Positions 63,836 to 64,000 of a stretch of 64,000 nt of DNA are shown piece by piece (positions within the stretch are counted from its first letter, which is position 1; every line of letters begins with the position of its first letter). The notes under the pieces are model-generated. The model ran no database searches, was not told the origin of the DNA, and was given only the letters and a program-made list of their open reading frames with translations. The position numbers and the translations under genes were made by a program. Source of the stretch: an uncultured Veillonellaceae bacterium (lineage in GTDB: Bacteria; Bacillota; Negativicutes; Selenomonadales; Selenomonadaceae); NCBI GenBank assembly GCA_902785705.1, contig CACZZN010000009.1, positions 21,177 through 85,176 on the forward strand, in the 5' to 3' direction.

Positions 63836-64000
63836 TCAGGCCGCTTGCAATAGGCGCTGCATGGACTCCGGCAGCTTGGACATAAACTTCACATAGAAGG
63901 TTTCTAACTGGGCATCGGCAATATGAAATTCCTCTTGAACTGTCGCCAACATAGCCTCCACTATGATCTGCATGGATTCATGGTAAGTTATGTCGGCAAC
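63836..64000 (-). CDS. 3' end of an unidentified gene
   Basis: A 54-codon open frame continues beyond the right edge and ends ...SMQRLLQAA at 63836. It is helical and acidic/hydrophobic, with AMLATVQEEFHIADAQLETF near its start. I do not recognise the family. It is convergent with the small frame at 63711. Confidence 0.6.
   Translation of the reverse strand, partial: VADITYHESMQIIVEAMLATVQEEFHIADAQLETFYVKFMSKLPESMQRLLQAA

Overview
The window looks like the origin-proximal part of a chromosome from the Negativicutes, most likely a Selenomonadaceae relative (Selenomonas, Centipeda or Mitsuokella type). The reasons are the Firmicutes-style order rnpA-rpmH-dnaA-dnaN-recF-remB-gyrB, two DnaA-box clusters flanking dnaA, a near-consensus parS site, tandem flagellins, a Ccm cytochrome c maturation cluster next to nrfHA, and generally GC-rich coding DNA. 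The family assignment rests on gene content only; there is no rRNA in the window.

0-16 kb: a truncated htpX; a three-gene surface-glycan module (YdjC-like deacetylase, GT2 glycosyltransferase, polytopic membrane protein); the replication block gyrB, remB, recF, dnaN, dnaA on the minus strand; then rpmH, rnpA, yidD, yidC, jag, mnmE on the plus strand. Palindromic MITE-like repeats bracket rpmH and lie next to gyrB and mnmE.

16-30 kb: a small unknown protein, a Hin/Pin-type serine recombinase, two very large flagellins (987 and 625 aa), a 908-aa FtsA-like ATPase with five beta-grasp-like repeats, a FakA/DAK2-like protein lacking the metal-binding aspartates, and a SWIM-SNF2 helicase.

30-40 kb: a 6S RNA, the nucleoside salvage operon deoB-pdp-cdd, then mnmG and rsmG. 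These last two are separated by a 3.7-kb restriction-modification island holding two C5 methyltransferases, Vsr, a HaeIII-family endonuclease and an internal palindromic repeat.

40-50 kb: an anaerobic respiration cluster, crp/fnr regulator-ccmA-ccmB-ccmC-ccmE-ccmF-nrfH-nrfA. CcmE carries a CxxxY haem motif, and no ccmD/G/H is present, which fits cytochrome c System I*. The regulator gene and nrfH have matching FNR-spaced inverted repeats about 42 bp upstream of the predicted transcription starts. A glucose-1-phosphatase-like exported enzyme and a coiled-coil exported protein follow.

50-58 kb: a previously unannotated type I toxin-antitoxin-like locus with par/fst architecture (a 31-aa hydrophobic peptide, a convergent antisense promoter, a shared terminator and 14-bp direct repeats), an AICAR transformylase-only PurH, pfkA, a split methionine synthase (catalytic MetH plus a separate activation subunit), a nucleoside phosphorylase and a PnuC-type transporter.

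58-64 kb: accessory DNA with two GNAT acetyltransferases (one with a possible attenuator leader), a lipoprotein, a condensation-fold acyltransferase, a DNA methyltransferase remnant, a hydrolase, a YjbR-EVE-like fusion and a short exported repeat protein. I saw no tRNA, rRNA, CRISPR array or intact insertion sequence.
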